In this document: positions 22,233-33,540 of the stretch, piece by piece
Numbering within the stretch: the stretch's first letter is position 1
Layout: each line of letters opens with the position of its first letter
NCBI GenBank assembly: GCA_036971475.1
Contig: JBAIZL010000002.1
Span: 18,142,067 to 18,206,066, forward strand
Reading direction: 5' to 3'
Length of the DNA: 64,000 nt
Source of the DNA: Prosapia bicincta
Lineage: Eukaryota > Arthropoda > Insecta > Hemiptera > Cercopidae
The notes under the pieces: model-generated
What the model saw: only the letters and a program-made list of their open reading frames with translations
What the model was told of the DNA's origin: nothing
The model's database searches: none
Made by a program: the position numbers and the translations under genes

Positions 22233-22639
22233 CAGGGAAAGTGTGAACTAGAATTAAATGAAAAGGTAATAAAAGCCAGATAGGCACTTCTCTAGTGCTA
22301 CGTCTCTCCCTTGTTGCAGAATGGATCTTCCTCAGATAAGATTCTGAGCATGTGACCCATTTACAGACCAGGATGATTGTTATATACACAAAAATACACA
22401 AAACACTTTACAAACATTAAAATATGATACAATATATTGGCGAACAGGACGATGGCATTGTATTTATATAAAACGTGTCATGCATAGTAACATGTATCGC
22501 AACAGATTCCTTTAGTGGTAAAATATTTCTTGAGTTTACGTAGCAGAGAGTTAGAGAGAAGTTCGTTGGTACTGGCAGTTCGCCTTCCTGTGACGAACTG
22601 GAAATAGCCACAAAAGGCTTATTCAATTTACACTATCCC

Positions 22640-23000
22640 TGTAAATATCTATTTATAAATCTTGTTAAAATTTTCAATTTTTAGTAAAATACTTTTTATT
22701 CATCTACTGGAGTTCAAATACACTTTTTCAACGTGGTGGATGACACTTTATGTTAATAAAGTTTTTTTCAATATTTATTCATTAATTAAAATTAACTAAT
22801 TAATTTTAATTTTTAATGGGAGAAAATCTTTTCTGAAAAGGGGCATGGTATGCAATATAATTATTTCGTCCCATTTGGATTAAAATAAGGGAAAAATATG
22901 ATTTCATAAAACAGCTGATTTTATGATATAGGTTATGTGGTAGAACAGCTGTTTTAACCTACAGGTTATATTACTTTATTTATATTAATTGTAATGGTTT
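22640..23000 (-). mobile_element. Shared-tail repeat copy
   Basis: The minus-strand copy has GAAAATTTTAACAAGAT at 22645-22680, a TCATCTACTGGAGTTCAAAT tail block, GGGGCATGGTATGCAATATA and TTTCGTCCCATTTGG, then CAGCTGATTTTATGATATAG and CAGCTGTTTTAACCTACAGG of the non-tRNA head. Confidence 0.75.
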
Positions 23001-23814
23001 TAATGCAGAGTAAGATGTATCACAAAAGGTTTGGCTCACGGCTCTACACGTAATGCAAAGATGTTACCTAAACCCTCTACCAAGTAGCTTTATGTTCCTA
23101 CCTTAATTCTAACCATATTTACAATCCTTAATCCTTCACTATCCTTCTTAGACGACAACACTTATACTTGCTGTTCGCTTTGAAAAAAAAACAATGTTCA
23201 ATTATTTTAGAGTTAACAGAAAAGCAGGAATCGTCCTTCACGCAGGAGGGAGGATATCGTTGGTAGGGATTAGGGGTCAAGTTTCAAATTTCCTAGATGT
23301 TCTTATCATCTAACGAGGACGTGACGCTTCTACCAGTAAAATTATCAAAATGTATGATAATTTCGTGAATCCTTACTGTGAAAAGTAAATGTGGGTGATG
23401 TACTTGCATTTACAATATCTCCCAATGTTACACATTGTGTTGTGGACGCTCCCATCTTGTCCAGAGCTAGGACCGGGTCCCGCGGAAGGCCATGTGCTCA
23501 CGATATCATCTTGTTTTATGACACCAATAACAATTAATTGAGAATGTTCCACTGGATCGTTGAAGTGGTCTGGGCGACGGACGCGCTAATGGGGCTGCAC
23601 GGTTGCACAATCGTTGCGCTGTCAGACGCGTATTTACTTTATGGGGTTTATTTGTTGGGGACGGTTGACGAAATCACCTTTTTTCTCAAAATTTTAGGAG
23701 GCAAAAGCCTTAATTGTAGATTTTTAAAATCTTGAATATATTTTTTTTTAGAGGGGACATGGAACTTCGCAGAACGTACACATAAGGCAACACGTGACAA
23801 AGTATGAGTTAATA
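23001..23814. other. Noncoding DNA
   Basis: No gene. Moderately GC-rich around 23440-23640, but the 65-codon frame at 23538 has no recognisable domain or splice context. Confidence 0.45.
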
Positions 23815-24075
23815 GTTTTTTTTAAAAAATATTAATTCATTAAGTAATTTAAGTTTTATATAAGAGGAAAAAATTTACACAAAAGGGACAAGGTATGCAA
23901 TATAGTTATTTCGTCCCGTTTGGTTTAAAATAAATAATAATATATGACTTCATAGAAAAGCAGTTTTAACGCATAAGTTATGTTAGTTTATTTGTAATAA
24001 TTTCAATTATTTAATGAACCAGAATAAATTAAATTTTTCTTTGTTGATCTAAGTAGGAATTGACTTGTTTACTAT
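23815..24075 (-). mobile_element. Truncated shared-tail repeat copy (head only)
   Basis: It has GGGACAAGGTATGCAATATA, TTTCGTCCCGTTTGG, a reduced CAGTTTTAACGCATAAG block, and GTTGATCTAAGTAGGAATTG, the family's outer end. The tail module is missing. Confidence 0.7.
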
Positions 24076-24222
24076 TACATATACACACGTATAATTCAAA
24101 AATCGAGTTTTACATTTTAAAAACAACGATTTATAAATCGTTAACTGAAAGCTTTACAAAAACTAAAAAAAAGGAATGTTGCCAAACGCCTTTCCACCTT
24201 TGTATATTTTGACTGACATTTG

Positions 24223-24238
24223 CTAGTCACGTGACTAG
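24223..24238. promoter_or_regulatory. Perfect 16-bp palindrome containing an E-box
   Basis: CTAGTCACGTGACTAG is fully self-complementary and contains GTCACGTGAC, the form bound by bHLH-Zip factors of the TFEB/MITF type in animals. No gene start was recognised next to it, so any function is inferred. Confidence 0.25.
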
Positions 24239-24544
24239 GCCGTGATCTGAACGAACCAATACGACGGTGACATCACCGCCCACTTGTGCTGCAGGAGAGC
24301 TTCTAACTGCATAATAATATTTGTTATGTTAATCGGGCGCCACAATACATTCCTGCTGTGAGAAAGTCTTGCCAGCTATTCTACGCTGGTAAATTACTTG
24401 CAAATCATTTGTACGGTTCACTTCCTCGTTCGAGAGTGTAATGTATGCCAGGTGTCATGCTGACAGAATGACAGTCAGTCAACAGACTGGGCCACACCAT
24501 CAGCTGTATGAAGGTTGCTAAAACTCCGTCAGAAATTTGTTATC

Positions 24545-25090
24545 CCTCTCTAGTTAGGCTTCTTATTATAGTCATAAATTGGGCTTGGACAGTTTCAGGA
24601 CACTACGTCAGATATGCTTGATCGTTCTCATCAGCCTTCTTGTTTACGATATCTCACAGGACATAGACGTCTAAGACATCCAATCAGGCATCTTTAATCC
24701 GCCTTACAATAGGCTTCTTCGTTACAATCTTGCATTGGGCTTGGACAGTTTCAGGACACTACGTCAGATATTCTTGATCGCTCTCGTCAGCCCCTCTTGT
24801 TTACGATATCTCACAGGACATAGACGTCTAAGACATCCAATCAGGCATCTTTAATCCGTCTTACGATAGGCTTCTTCGTTACAATCTTGCATTGGGCTTG
24901 GGTACTTTCAAGACACCCCGTCAGATATTCTTAATTCTTCTCTTTAGAACTCTTGTTTAAAGTCACTCACGGGACTTAAAAAGTCCAGGACACTACATTA
25001 GCCATGTTTAATTCCTCTCTCTATCTTTAATCGCCTGGTTTACAGTCATGCAATTGCCTTCGAGAGATTCGGGACTCACCTCCAGTGATC
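24545..25090. repeat. 156-bp tandem repeat built from 78-bp half units
   Basis: GGGCTTGGACAGTTTCAGG starts at 24581 and 24737, and a variant starts at 24894, giving units of 156-157 bp. Within a unit, the ACGATATCTCACAGGACATA half and the ACAATCTTGCATTGGGCTTG half are similar to each other. Beyond 24960 the copies are strongly diverged. Confidence 0.8.
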
Positions 25091-26754
25091 TTTCTCGTTT
25101 TAGTCAGATATTTGTTGTCAGTGTATATATATGAACTGAATTATTCCAAAACGCTAAAACAATGTGCCCTCAACCTCCAGCAAGTCACTCCGACTCGGCG
25201 TTGCTGCTATCCAAATACGATCGCCAGGAGACCTCGAGTCTTGTGCCACGGTATTTTCCCTTATGTATTGTCAAGTCGGTGTCCGACTTCCTTCCAACAC
25301 GTTGTTGTGATGCCAGAATGAGTCGAAGTTGGTGAGTCAAACAGAGATGTACTATAAAGGAAAACTTTTACACTTTTTTAATCGGTTTCCTTTTTTTATT
25401 AGAACCAAATTTCTTATCTCAGTAGATAAAACGATTTTACACCTTCTGAGGTTGTAAACCAAATGCAAGTAATTTATTTATCGTTTTTATCGCCGTAATA
25501 TTTCTCCACAGTCTTGTCCTTACAGAGCCACCAATTCCTTTTCCCTTCTGACAACAGAGTTCAGGCCTCCTTGTAAGGTGTTGTGAAGATACAGAGTTTG
25601 TCTGCTTATCACTGGCGGAACCTTTGATTTGTCCAAAGAGTGAAATGGCCGTTAGTTATTAAGGATTCTCTTATAGCAAACTGTTTTACAATGGAAAAGC
25701 CAACAAAAGATCTGGAAACGGAAAATCCTAAGATGTTTAGGAGCTTCATTTCATCGACATTCTCTCTTTGACTGGTCAACTTAACAATGTCCCGTCCTCT
25801 GCTGCTCCAACCAATAAAGTCTCTTAAAAATGCACTTCTTAATTCGTGTAGTGGTGTGAATTTATAAGTTGACTTCGAAAGAAAGTCATTAATATCTCGT
25901 AATACTAGGAGTAGAGAGAAATCTTTGCTCTTCGGAGCAGAGACACTTATCTGAAGTGTTCCCTTTCCTTCACATTTAATTCATTGCCTACATTTTAAAT
26001 ACAAATAATCGTTTCCCTCCACTTCTATCTGACCATTACAGTTTCGTTTGAAATTAATGACTCTGCCTTTGGTATTGTTTCGCCATGAGCTGTCGATAAG
26101 GCTGCCTCGCATTACACCATTCTGGAAGCCTGTGCTAAGTTGTCGCTATAATAACATACCTGGGCACTAAATGAAGACATTAAGATACACTGCGGTACAT
26201 AGCTAATGGCTTGGTGATTTGTATGAACCGCGTGTCAGATTGCGTCACATCACCGTATCCTGCGGTGGTTAGTTAAGTGGGCGCGTGAACGACATGTCAA
26301 ATCGTCAGCAACACTGGTCGAGGTGAACGCCGCAGGATGTGTGCCGAATACAGCCGGAAAACCTGCGTGATAGGTAAACACTTGTATCCGTGTTTTGCTA
26401 AACTCGCCGCACTGTCGAAATGAGATGGTCTTGAAGCACTAAATAATACTTAGAGAGTCGTTCAATAATTAAAGAGGTAAACTGGTCTGCGAAAATGACA
26501 GTTGGTAGTGCAAGTTTGATCAATTTCAAGATGGTAAAACTGGGGTAAGTTCTAATCAGCTGATGGAACAACTATGCTCTGTTTATAACCTCAAAAATAA
26601 GTAAAAATATTTAGGGTCTTCTTGAAAACTTCACAATACTTGAACAGTGCTCTGTGATTCGTTTTATAAATGCTGAAGGTGAAAAATCAAATGTGTAAAT
26701 CAAGTGTATAATATAGAATGACTAAAGTGTATGGTGACAGTTGTATGAACCGTG
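25091..26754. other. Noncoding DNA
   Basis: No gene or named repeat recognised. The 78-codon frame at 25085 starts within the diverged repeat edge and has no family signature. Confidence 0.45.
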
Positions 26755-27255
26755 GAAATGTTTAAAAGTAGGTAGAACAGCTCAAAAGCGATCGAGATCA
26801 GTGACTGACGAACTCAGTTCTGGCTGCCTGTTGAAGTTTCCACTTCCTCACTTGAAACTCGAATTGATGACATTATTCGTGTCAATAAACATCCGATATT
26901 ACTCAGGTATGCTTTGAACATGCTGAAGCCAGTCACGAGGGAACCATCGTGGATCTCAGACGAGAGGGGTGATTCTCCACGCGACAACGCACGTCCTCAC
27001 GTTGCTCGCTTAACCCGTGAAACCGTTGATGCAATAGGCTGGGAGGTACTGCTTCATCCCCCCTTGTAGGCCCGATTTAGCATCCTCTGATCTCAATTTG
27101 TTTGGTCCACTGAAGAAGGCATTACGTGGAAAGAAGTTCGAGGATGTCAAGAAATTTGAGACAAAGACAAAGAGTTCTTGCAGCCGGTATATTGCAACTT
27201 AGTAACCCATTGGAACAGGTGCATATATGTTGAAGGGGGCTATGTTGAAAAATAG
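26755..27255 (+). pseudogene. Internally deleted mariner transposase relic
   Basis: N-terminal remnants (GRTAQKRSRSVTDEL, and in another frame LETRIDDIIRVNKHPILLRY) pass directly to the catalytic region DNARPHVARLTRETVDAIGW, EVLLHPP. A stop and frameshift follow, then PDLASSDLNLFGPLKKALRG, KKFEDVKKFET, and after another shift the C-terminus WNRCIYVEGGYVEK with its stop at 27253-27255. The blocks match mariner transposases (third catalytic Asp in SSDLNLF). The centre between the HTH and the second Asp block is deleted. It belongs to a different mariner lineage from the relic at 14445. Confidence 0.85.
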
Positions 27256-27414
27256 GAAACGACTTGTTTTGTTAAAATAAATTGTTTTTCTCCCGGTCAG
27301 TTACTTTCTTTTTCTTTCATCAGTTAATGGTGTTTAATGCCATTAAGAAAAGGGGTATTTTTTATGCTAGATTGATTAAATGTGCTCTGCGTATACTAAA
27401 ATAACCCAATTCTC
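27256..27414. other. Sequence flanking the mariner relic
   Basis: It probably contains the element's 3' untranslated end (GTTAAAATAAATTGTTTTTC). No clear terminal inverted repeat could be assigned. Confidence 0.3.
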
Positions 27415-27730
27415 ACAACGTGTCCTCCCAACATGTTTCGATAACAGTGTTGTCATCCTCAGTGGTAAATTGATATGTATCATTTTTATTTGATGTTTAA
27501 TTTGTTTCTGTAATTGTATGCTGTTGTTGTTTATAACTTGCATCTTTTTTATATATTATTAATTAATATTATTAATTTTAGGGGGGGGGGTTAGGTGGCT
27601 GGTGCTGAGGTAAGGCATATTTTGGTAATTTTGTTTGTGTATTTATTATGATTTGATGTAGTTTAAGGTCTCGGAGTGAATACGATTGTTTGTGTATGCC
27701 ATGCGTTGTATTATTATAATGGTGTATAGA
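27415..27730 (-). mobile_element. Penelope-like element 3' end relic
   Basis: On the minus strand, near 27680-27590, the frame reads LRDLKLHQIIINTQTKLPKY and ends in a proline-coding C run. This aligns with FKLHPTHILNTQ and the proline tail of the 8661 endonuclease. Downstream on the same strand lies CTGAGGA (complement of 27456-27462), a hairpin-like stretch and GAAA (complement of 27436-27439). The order of coding end then CTGANGA...GAAA motif is typical of PLE tails. Upstream endonuclease motifs are not recognisable. Confidence 0.5.
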
Positions 27731-28027
27731 TATTTGTGGGGCAGAACTTGATATACTTATTGATATATAATATTATTGGCAAATAAATGGTTTTTAAACA
27801 TGTTGTTCCACTTTGTGAGATTTGTGTTTGCTGTACTAAGTTGTTCTCATTATCTTAGCTACAGGCTGTAAATGCCCCGTTAAGCTACGAAAGCCGATGC
27901 TATAATTTTACTATGTAATAGTTTCAATAATTTTATCATTTTTCTAAGCGAAGCTTCATCTTATTTTATATCCAGAAGACAAACCGTGTTTTTTTATAAA
28001 AAATCAAACAACTTTAAAAAAAACTTT
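27731..28027. other. AT-rich noncoding DNA
   Basis: Nothing recognised apart from short AT-rich low complexity. Confidence 0.45.
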
Positions 28028-28473
28028 GTCTAGTACAGCTGTACTTTGTTCCCAAACCTTTTGGGTCCACGCCCCCTCCTCTTGAGAGGAAATCCTCCCA
28101 TGCCCCCCCTAACTTTACACTATATACAAATGGTATGATCATATGAAAAAAATTAATATTATACATAATTAAAACAATTTATTTATACGTAATCTCACAA
28201 GAAAGATGATAACATTTCAAGTTTTAATTTGCAAGGTAAATTTTAACTAATAAAAGAAAAATCTATTGGTGAGATGTTTGAGGTTGCATTTATTACACTA
28301 GCTTACCTACTTGAAGTTGTGTTTTAGTAAAGGCACAAACCAAGTCATTAGCAACATCAAGTTTGTTCCTATATTGTTCAATATATTTAATTTATCTTAT
28401 TACTTTCCTACTGGTTTCGCGCACCCCCTGACTTGCCTTTACGCCCCTTAGTTTGGGAACCAATGGTCTAGCA
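28028..28473. mobile_element. hAT-type MITE with 8-bp target duplication
   Basis: The element is 28036-28465. The ends carry TTGTTCCCAAACC with GGTCCACGCCCCC on the left and, inverted, ACGCCCCTTAGTTTGGGAAC on the right, the usual (GG)TTCCCAAAC signature of animal hAT termini. The flanks GTCTAGTA (28028-28035) and GTCTAGCA (28466-28473) agree at seven of eight bases. The interior has no transposase. Confidence 0.75.
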
Positions 28474-29128
28474 TAAGTTGCGTTTTCTTTAGTCTCAATT
28501 TTTTGTTTAAATAATTTAATTAAATAAGTAGTATTTGTACGTGTATCCTCCATGATGGCCAAGTTAATCTAGGGACCTTAAGGATATTTCCGCCCCCCGG
28601 AAATAGCGGTAAATTCTACTTATCCACGGAGATGAAACGAGTATCACAACCATCCCTACGTGTACACAACCATAAAATATTAAATAATGTCCTCAAGCTT
28701 CATGATTTCCTTCCAGACCCAAGGGAATTTCACGTGTCTTCCTTACACCTCTATATTCCTCTGCCCGTCCAGGCGGTGTAACGGTTATATCTCTCTGTGA
28801 CAACGCTGACGACGATCTGCTTCAGGCCTTTGCACTTGTCTTAATACAACCCATGATTTAAATTTTCTCTAAATCTTTAGCATTACACATACTGTCATAA
28901 CAGTTTCCTACTCCGACCTAATCCAGTGGCTTTCTATATTTTGTTTTGTATAGTTCTCTTGTGGTCTGTGTTATGTTTCTTACCATTAGTTGTCCAACAA
29001 AGATATTATCCCGTAGGATGTTAGGGATTATCAGGGTTTAGGCGGTTCCCTAATTTAATTAAAAGCGTTATGCTTTGGGAAACTTGAAACCAATTTTCTA
29101 GAATTTAAAGTTCATGCAGTTTGTTGGC
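28474..29128. other. Noncoding DNA
   Basis: No gene or recognised element. Confidence 0.45.
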
Positions 29129-29238
29129 TTATAAGCTGATATAGGTCATGTTACCTTATTTATATTAATTGTAATTATTTAATAAAAAGTAACTAAAATA
29201 AAATTTTTCTTTCTTAACCAGAGTAGGAATTGACTATA
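29129..29238 (-). mobile_element. Shared-tail repeat fragment (outer head end)
   Basis: It contains TTATTTATATTAATTGTAAT, AAAAAGTAACTAAAATAAAA and CAGAGTAGGAATTGACT, which form the outer end of the non-tRNA head. Confidence 0.6.
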
Positions 29239-31224
29239 AAATTTTTTTGTCTAAAAGATTTGTACGGTACAGTAATCTTCTGTCGTTGCAAGTTTCGGAA
29301 GTTCTTCTTCTTTTAGAACTATCTCTGTAACGATGTCCACACATTGGAGTCTTGTAAACAACCCCTCGGGATTCTTATACAACACATTTGGCTCCATCTA
29401 GGCCTATAGCACAAGTGAAGAAAGGAAGAACTAAAGTCAAGGACTTTAAGTTGAGCTAATGACTTTGTACTTTCAACACTCTTCTGTTTTTGGTGTTCCA
29501 TTATCCGTGGCAAAGAATTCGCCGATGACAAGTCCAGATTAAAACGCGACTGGTAATCCGACAGCTCGCCTACAGCTCCGCGCCCCCGTACTTCCAATCA
29601 AGGCTTCCCTATTAGAGTGCTCGCTTAGGCTAGGACTCTTTCTTATGGAAATACTAGTTGGAAGGACGTGGCAGGTGTGTGTGCGCGCACTTGTCCGCAT
29701 CCTAGAGCCAAACTATTTGTGTATCAAATGTTACGCTCTAATTCCGTCAAATATTACTAACAGTTTTACCAAACATTAGGCTACACAGTAATTCTGTCAT
29801 GCAGAGATATTATAATTTACCAGGTGGTACCTCTTTTTTACCATTGTTCACAGCAGATTTATTTCATGTTCACGCGTGCCTTAATTATTCCTTATCTTTG
29901 CTGTCGAACTGCGCATGTGATTAAGTCGAGGGTAATGTCGAACTGCGTATCTTACAAATCGTATCGTATAGCAACAAAAGTGTAGCGCAAAAGTAAAAAT
30001 GTGAAATTAAAGCTATAACTTAAAGTGAACATTACAACATTGCAATGAACATAAAAATACTTGAAAAGAAAAGGAGGCTAATGAAAAGAAAAGCCGACCC
30101 CAGGAACACAAACCAGAAAAACAATCAACCGTATAGAATAATTTCCAATCTCGAGCCGATATTGTGCTTAATTTTCTGAACTGTCAAGTTTGTTCTTTCA
30201 AGCTATTGGCCAAACATAACCTAACAAAACTTATCATTAGGTTGACGATTAACTTGAAAACATGAATCATCTTGTATTTAATAGATTACAGGTATAGGTA
30301 AGGTAAGGCTGGCTAAATGTTTTTTTACGTAATAACGAATAGAGAGTTGTTATAATTGCAGTTAATTTCCATAGTGATTCTCAACGAAAGTGTAACATAT
30401 ATAATTTATGACCAAATTCCTTCTCGTCATAATAAATATCTTAAACTGTCGGCTAATAGTAAACTTCTTATTAATGTGCGAAATAAAAATACTTGCAGAC
30501 TTTACCATTTATTACTTAATACTTTCTTCCTCTTAGTTGACTAAAAGACGGCTAGTAGGCCAACTGCGCATAATTGGCCTAGTTTCTAGCTGCCAGCTAG
30601 TCTGTTTACTAATTTCTTAAACACTTGCGCAGTTTCACCCTCCTTTCCAGGGTATCATTTTGTCCCTTCTTTCAAAGAAGACTCCGCTAGATAGTAGGTC
30701 TACATAGCAGAGTAAGGCCTGCGTACTTGAATGCCTTACGTCTCCTTTATTTCCCTCATACCAGGAAGTTTATGTCGCTACCCTCATCCTATCTATTCAT
30801 AACCCTTCCTAATAAAAAGACTTCGGCTGATATACATAATGGCTGGTCCCCTCAGAACTAACGTATACGCCAAAATAAACAGTATAGAAACACTTGTAAG
30901 ATTTTATTTTATTTTATTTTATCTAACTTACATAGTTTTCTCTGCAATAGTTAATTTAAGCAAGATTCAAAGTATGGTCTGATTTTACTACAACTGTTTT
31001 CTTGCTTTTATGCTTTTCTTCATTATCTTCTGTAAAATGTAATAGCTACTAATTAAAGTTTTGGCCTTTTAGTTAAATTCTTTTCTTGTTGATCTAATTT
31101 TAATTCCTCTTCTGGAAATTTAATAAGAATTAAAATTTTAACTTTTTAGCATAATTGTTTTTACATTGCTTTGTTTTTCTTGTTTTTTCCCTTCAATTTT
31201 AATATTTTCATGTTATAATATTCT
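29239..31224. other. Noncoding DNA
   Basis: Slightly GC-richer to about 29700, then AT-rich. The 92-codon minus frame at 29319-29597 has no domain. The last 250 bp resembles the 0.34-kb unit repeated downstream. Confidence 0.45.
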
Positions 31225-31815
31225 TCCTTATATTCTACAAGTTTAATAACATTTAACGTTTTCACTTTTTAGCTTGTTTTCTTGTTCTTTACTTTTCTTT
31301 TTTTATCTTCTACAAATTTAATTTCCAGTCTATATTGGGAGGCTCGACGTCGAATGGCAGAAGAGCTACGGATGGGCGTTGGATAAAGTAAGTAGTAAAT
31401 AAGTAATTTCCATTTTACGCTAACCTTTATTTATTTTTTGTTGTAATTTTTATAAATTAATGCTATTGTGTTATCTCTCTTAATTTATATATTGTTCATA
31501 GGTTTATTTATTGTAGACTTCGTATCTGTTATACTTTCTGTTAGGTGAAAATATTGTTTCATACATAGTATTCTTCTTCTACAAGTTTAATAATATTTAA
31601 CGTTTTCACCTTTTAGTTTGTTTTCTTCTTCTTTACTTATTTTTCTTATCTTCTATAAATTTAATTTTCATTTCACGCTCAACTTTAACTAATTTTTTGT
31701 TGTAATTTTATTTGTAATATTTTTCTATTGTTTGTATTACTCATACCTTTTTCCTGAAGACTTCGTACCTGTTATTCATTGTTTTAGGCGAAAACGTAGT
31801 TTCAGGGTTTCGTAA
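31225..31815. repeat. Diverged tandem duplication of about 0.34 kb
   Basis: The block TCTACAAGTTTAATAACATT, CGTTTTCACTTTTTAG, ATCTTCTACAAATTTAATTT and later TTTTTGTTGTAATTTT and GACTTCGTATCTGTTAT recurs about 345 bp downstream with substitutions. The second unit lacks the 85 bp that holds the candidate exon. Confidence 0.6.
31329..31387 (+). CDS. Candidate 59-bp internal exon
   Basis: A GC-rich 59-bp block sits in AT-rich DNA. It is preceded by a pyrimidine-rich tract ending TTTAATTTCCAG and followed by a consensus donor AAA|GTAAGT. Two of three frames are open; starting at the third base it reads YIGRLDVEWQKSYGWALDK. I recognise no family, and no partner exon is identified. The 9-bp sequence TAATTTCCA lies at 31319-31327 and again at 31404-31412, and the homologous downstream repeat unit has no insert. 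The exon segment was therefore either inserted or lost between short direct repeats. It could also be a noncoding exon or chance. Confidence 0.3.
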
Positions 31816-32720
31816 CTCAATTTAATCGTAATGATCTTAAATAAAATTTATAATTATATAATGATTATAATTTTAATATAATTATAAGTATTAATGTTCT
31901 AACATTTCAATAGTTTAGTCATGTCGAGAAATTGGTTTAAGGAGGAGAATCAGAAGGAGGAGTTAAAGACCTAAAGGATCGGTACGGAAGGATTATGCGT
32001 ATCGTTTTAGGCATTAACCTTCCAAAAGCACAGGTGGATTGGCCAACTTCCTAGAGATACCGTGTAGATAGATAAGAATGACTTTAAAATAAAATATCGT
32101 CCATTTTTATATGATTTTCTCAAAAGTCTTTTAAAGATAATTGCTTTAAATTTATTCTAAGCATATAGTCTGAGGACAAAAAGAATTATTAAGATCATTT
32201 CCTCATGTAATAATGTTCCGTAGTGTTTGAAGGTAATAAACAATTTGAACAGACTATACCTTCAAATTACCGTAGCAGTTATTCTTGTTGCTATTACGTC
32301 ACCAAAATGTGACATCCCGGTGCCAAATGAACGTGTTTGATGAAGTAATGAACTACCTTCCACCAAATGTATCAGGCATAATCTTCTCAGGAAACTGGTC
32401 CCGTGTAAATAATGCGGCGTAAATCATGGCGTTAATTAGAATTACCAAAATTAGTAAGGCAACACTGGTGTTCGCAAGGCCGACTGTGAGGGCCCTATTT
32501 GGTGGCACAGTTGGCACTCCTGTAGTAGGCGATAATTAGCACCACTAAACAGCTCTAACATTCTTCTAAACGAAAAACAATGGCATCTTTTACTTGTGGA
32601 ATGAGTTTTGATACTTGAGATTGATTGATTGGGTGGGTTGTGTTGCCATATGGTGCTGTTATGGATACGATGCTACCTTGGCAGAGGCTGCTTGTTGTAA
32701 TCATCTTGAATTCACTGATT
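31816..32720. other. Noncoding DNA
   Basis: No gene. The motif TGTAATCATCTTGAATTC at 32696-32713 is shared with 12815. Confidence 0.45.
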
Positions 32721-32722
32721 AT

Positions 32723-32956
32723 TAATTAAATAATACTTAAGTATTATTAAGTAATAATACTTAAATAATACTTAAATTACTTAAGTGAATACGTAAAGGC
32801 TTACGTGCTGACGCGTTTCGAAACAATCGTTCCTTTTACGAAGCAAAGAAAGCCTCTCAAGCCTCAGAGGCTTTGCTTCGTAAACGCAACTATTGTTTCG
32901 AAACGCGTCAGTAAGTAAGCCCTCAAGTGTTTACTTAGTTAAGTATTATTTAATTA
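32723..32956. mobile_element. 234-bp foldback MITE
   Basis: The long arms run TAATTAAATAATACTTAA, then CTGACGCGTTTCGAAACAAT, ACGAAGCAAAGAAAGCCTCT, and return inverted as AGAGGCTTTGCTTCGTAAAC, ATTGTTTCGAAACGCGTCAG, TTAAGTATTATTTAATTA. The innermost part CAAGCCTCAGAGGC leaves almost no loop. No coding sequence. Confidence 0.75.
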
Positions 32957-33130
32957 TAGAAAAATAGTTTCTTATAAGCCAAGACACTACTATCCTGCGG
33001 CTCATACTATAGTCGGCCTACGGAAAATATAATAATATTAGCATCCAGCGTCAAGATTGTAGTCTCCCTTGAAGTTGGATTTATGACGTTTTATTCTGGG
33101 GGTATTATACAAAATATTATACTGGGGATG
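32957..33130. other. Noncoding DNA
   Basis: Short unannotated spacer between the foldback MITE and the pogo-type element. Confidence 0.4.
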
Positions 33131-33540
33131 TACAGTAGAGTCTCGAAATTCCGAATCACAATATGTCGAGCTTCCGTTATATTCGATCCTATTTCATCTA
33201 TTTGAAAGAAAATTATGTCGGGTTTGCAAGAAATTTGTATACTAATACGGTATGCAAGAAAATGAGTCGGGATTCCAAGAAATTTGTATATCAATACGGT
33301 ATTCAAAGGAAATGAGTTGGGCTTCCAAGGTATGTTTATATCAATACGGTATGCGTAGGAAATGAGCCGGGCTTCCGAGATATGTTTATATAAAGTTCTA
33401 TAAACGTATTTAGTGCATTTTTAATTATAGTATTATGGTTCATTAAAACTAATTTATTTTAATACACGTGAACATATTACCATGTAATCCGAGGAGGCCC
33501 AACTATACCCACTACCTCAAATTATCGAGACTCTACTGTA
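33131..33540. mobile_element. pogo/Tigger-type MITE with TA target duplication
   Basis: CAGTAGAGTCTCGAAATTCCG (33133-33153) and its inverted partner ATTATCGAGACTCTACTG (ending at 33538) are flanked by TA on both sides, the target site of the Tc1/mariner/pogo superfamily. The interior has no transposase; it includes a degenerate 49-bp tandem repeat (33213-33392). Confidence 0.8.
33213..33392. repeat. Degenerate 49-bp tandem repeat inside the pogo-type MITE
   Basis: About 3.5 units of the form GTCGGGATTCCAAGAAATTT, GTATATCAATACGGTAT, AAGGAAATGA. Each unit resembles the terminal CGGG/TTCC motif, so it may derive from internal duplication of the element end. Confidence 0.7.

Larger units (their letters stand above)
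20925..22262 (+). mobile_element. Shared-tail repeat copy split by two palindromes in its TA tract
   Basis: The 300-bp head (CCCAATTAGGTCATC to CAGGCCAAATGGGACGAAAT and CATACCTTGCCCC) and the tail up to GAAAATTGATCAAGTTG end at 21338. The family's final block, AGTGTGAACTAG followed by AATGAAAA, reappears only at 22235-22262. Between them lie (TA)n, palindrome 1, (TA)n, palindrome 2 and (TA)n(CA)n. Intact copies have only a short TA stretch here, so the extra 0.9 kb is secondary insertion. Confidence 0.65.
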
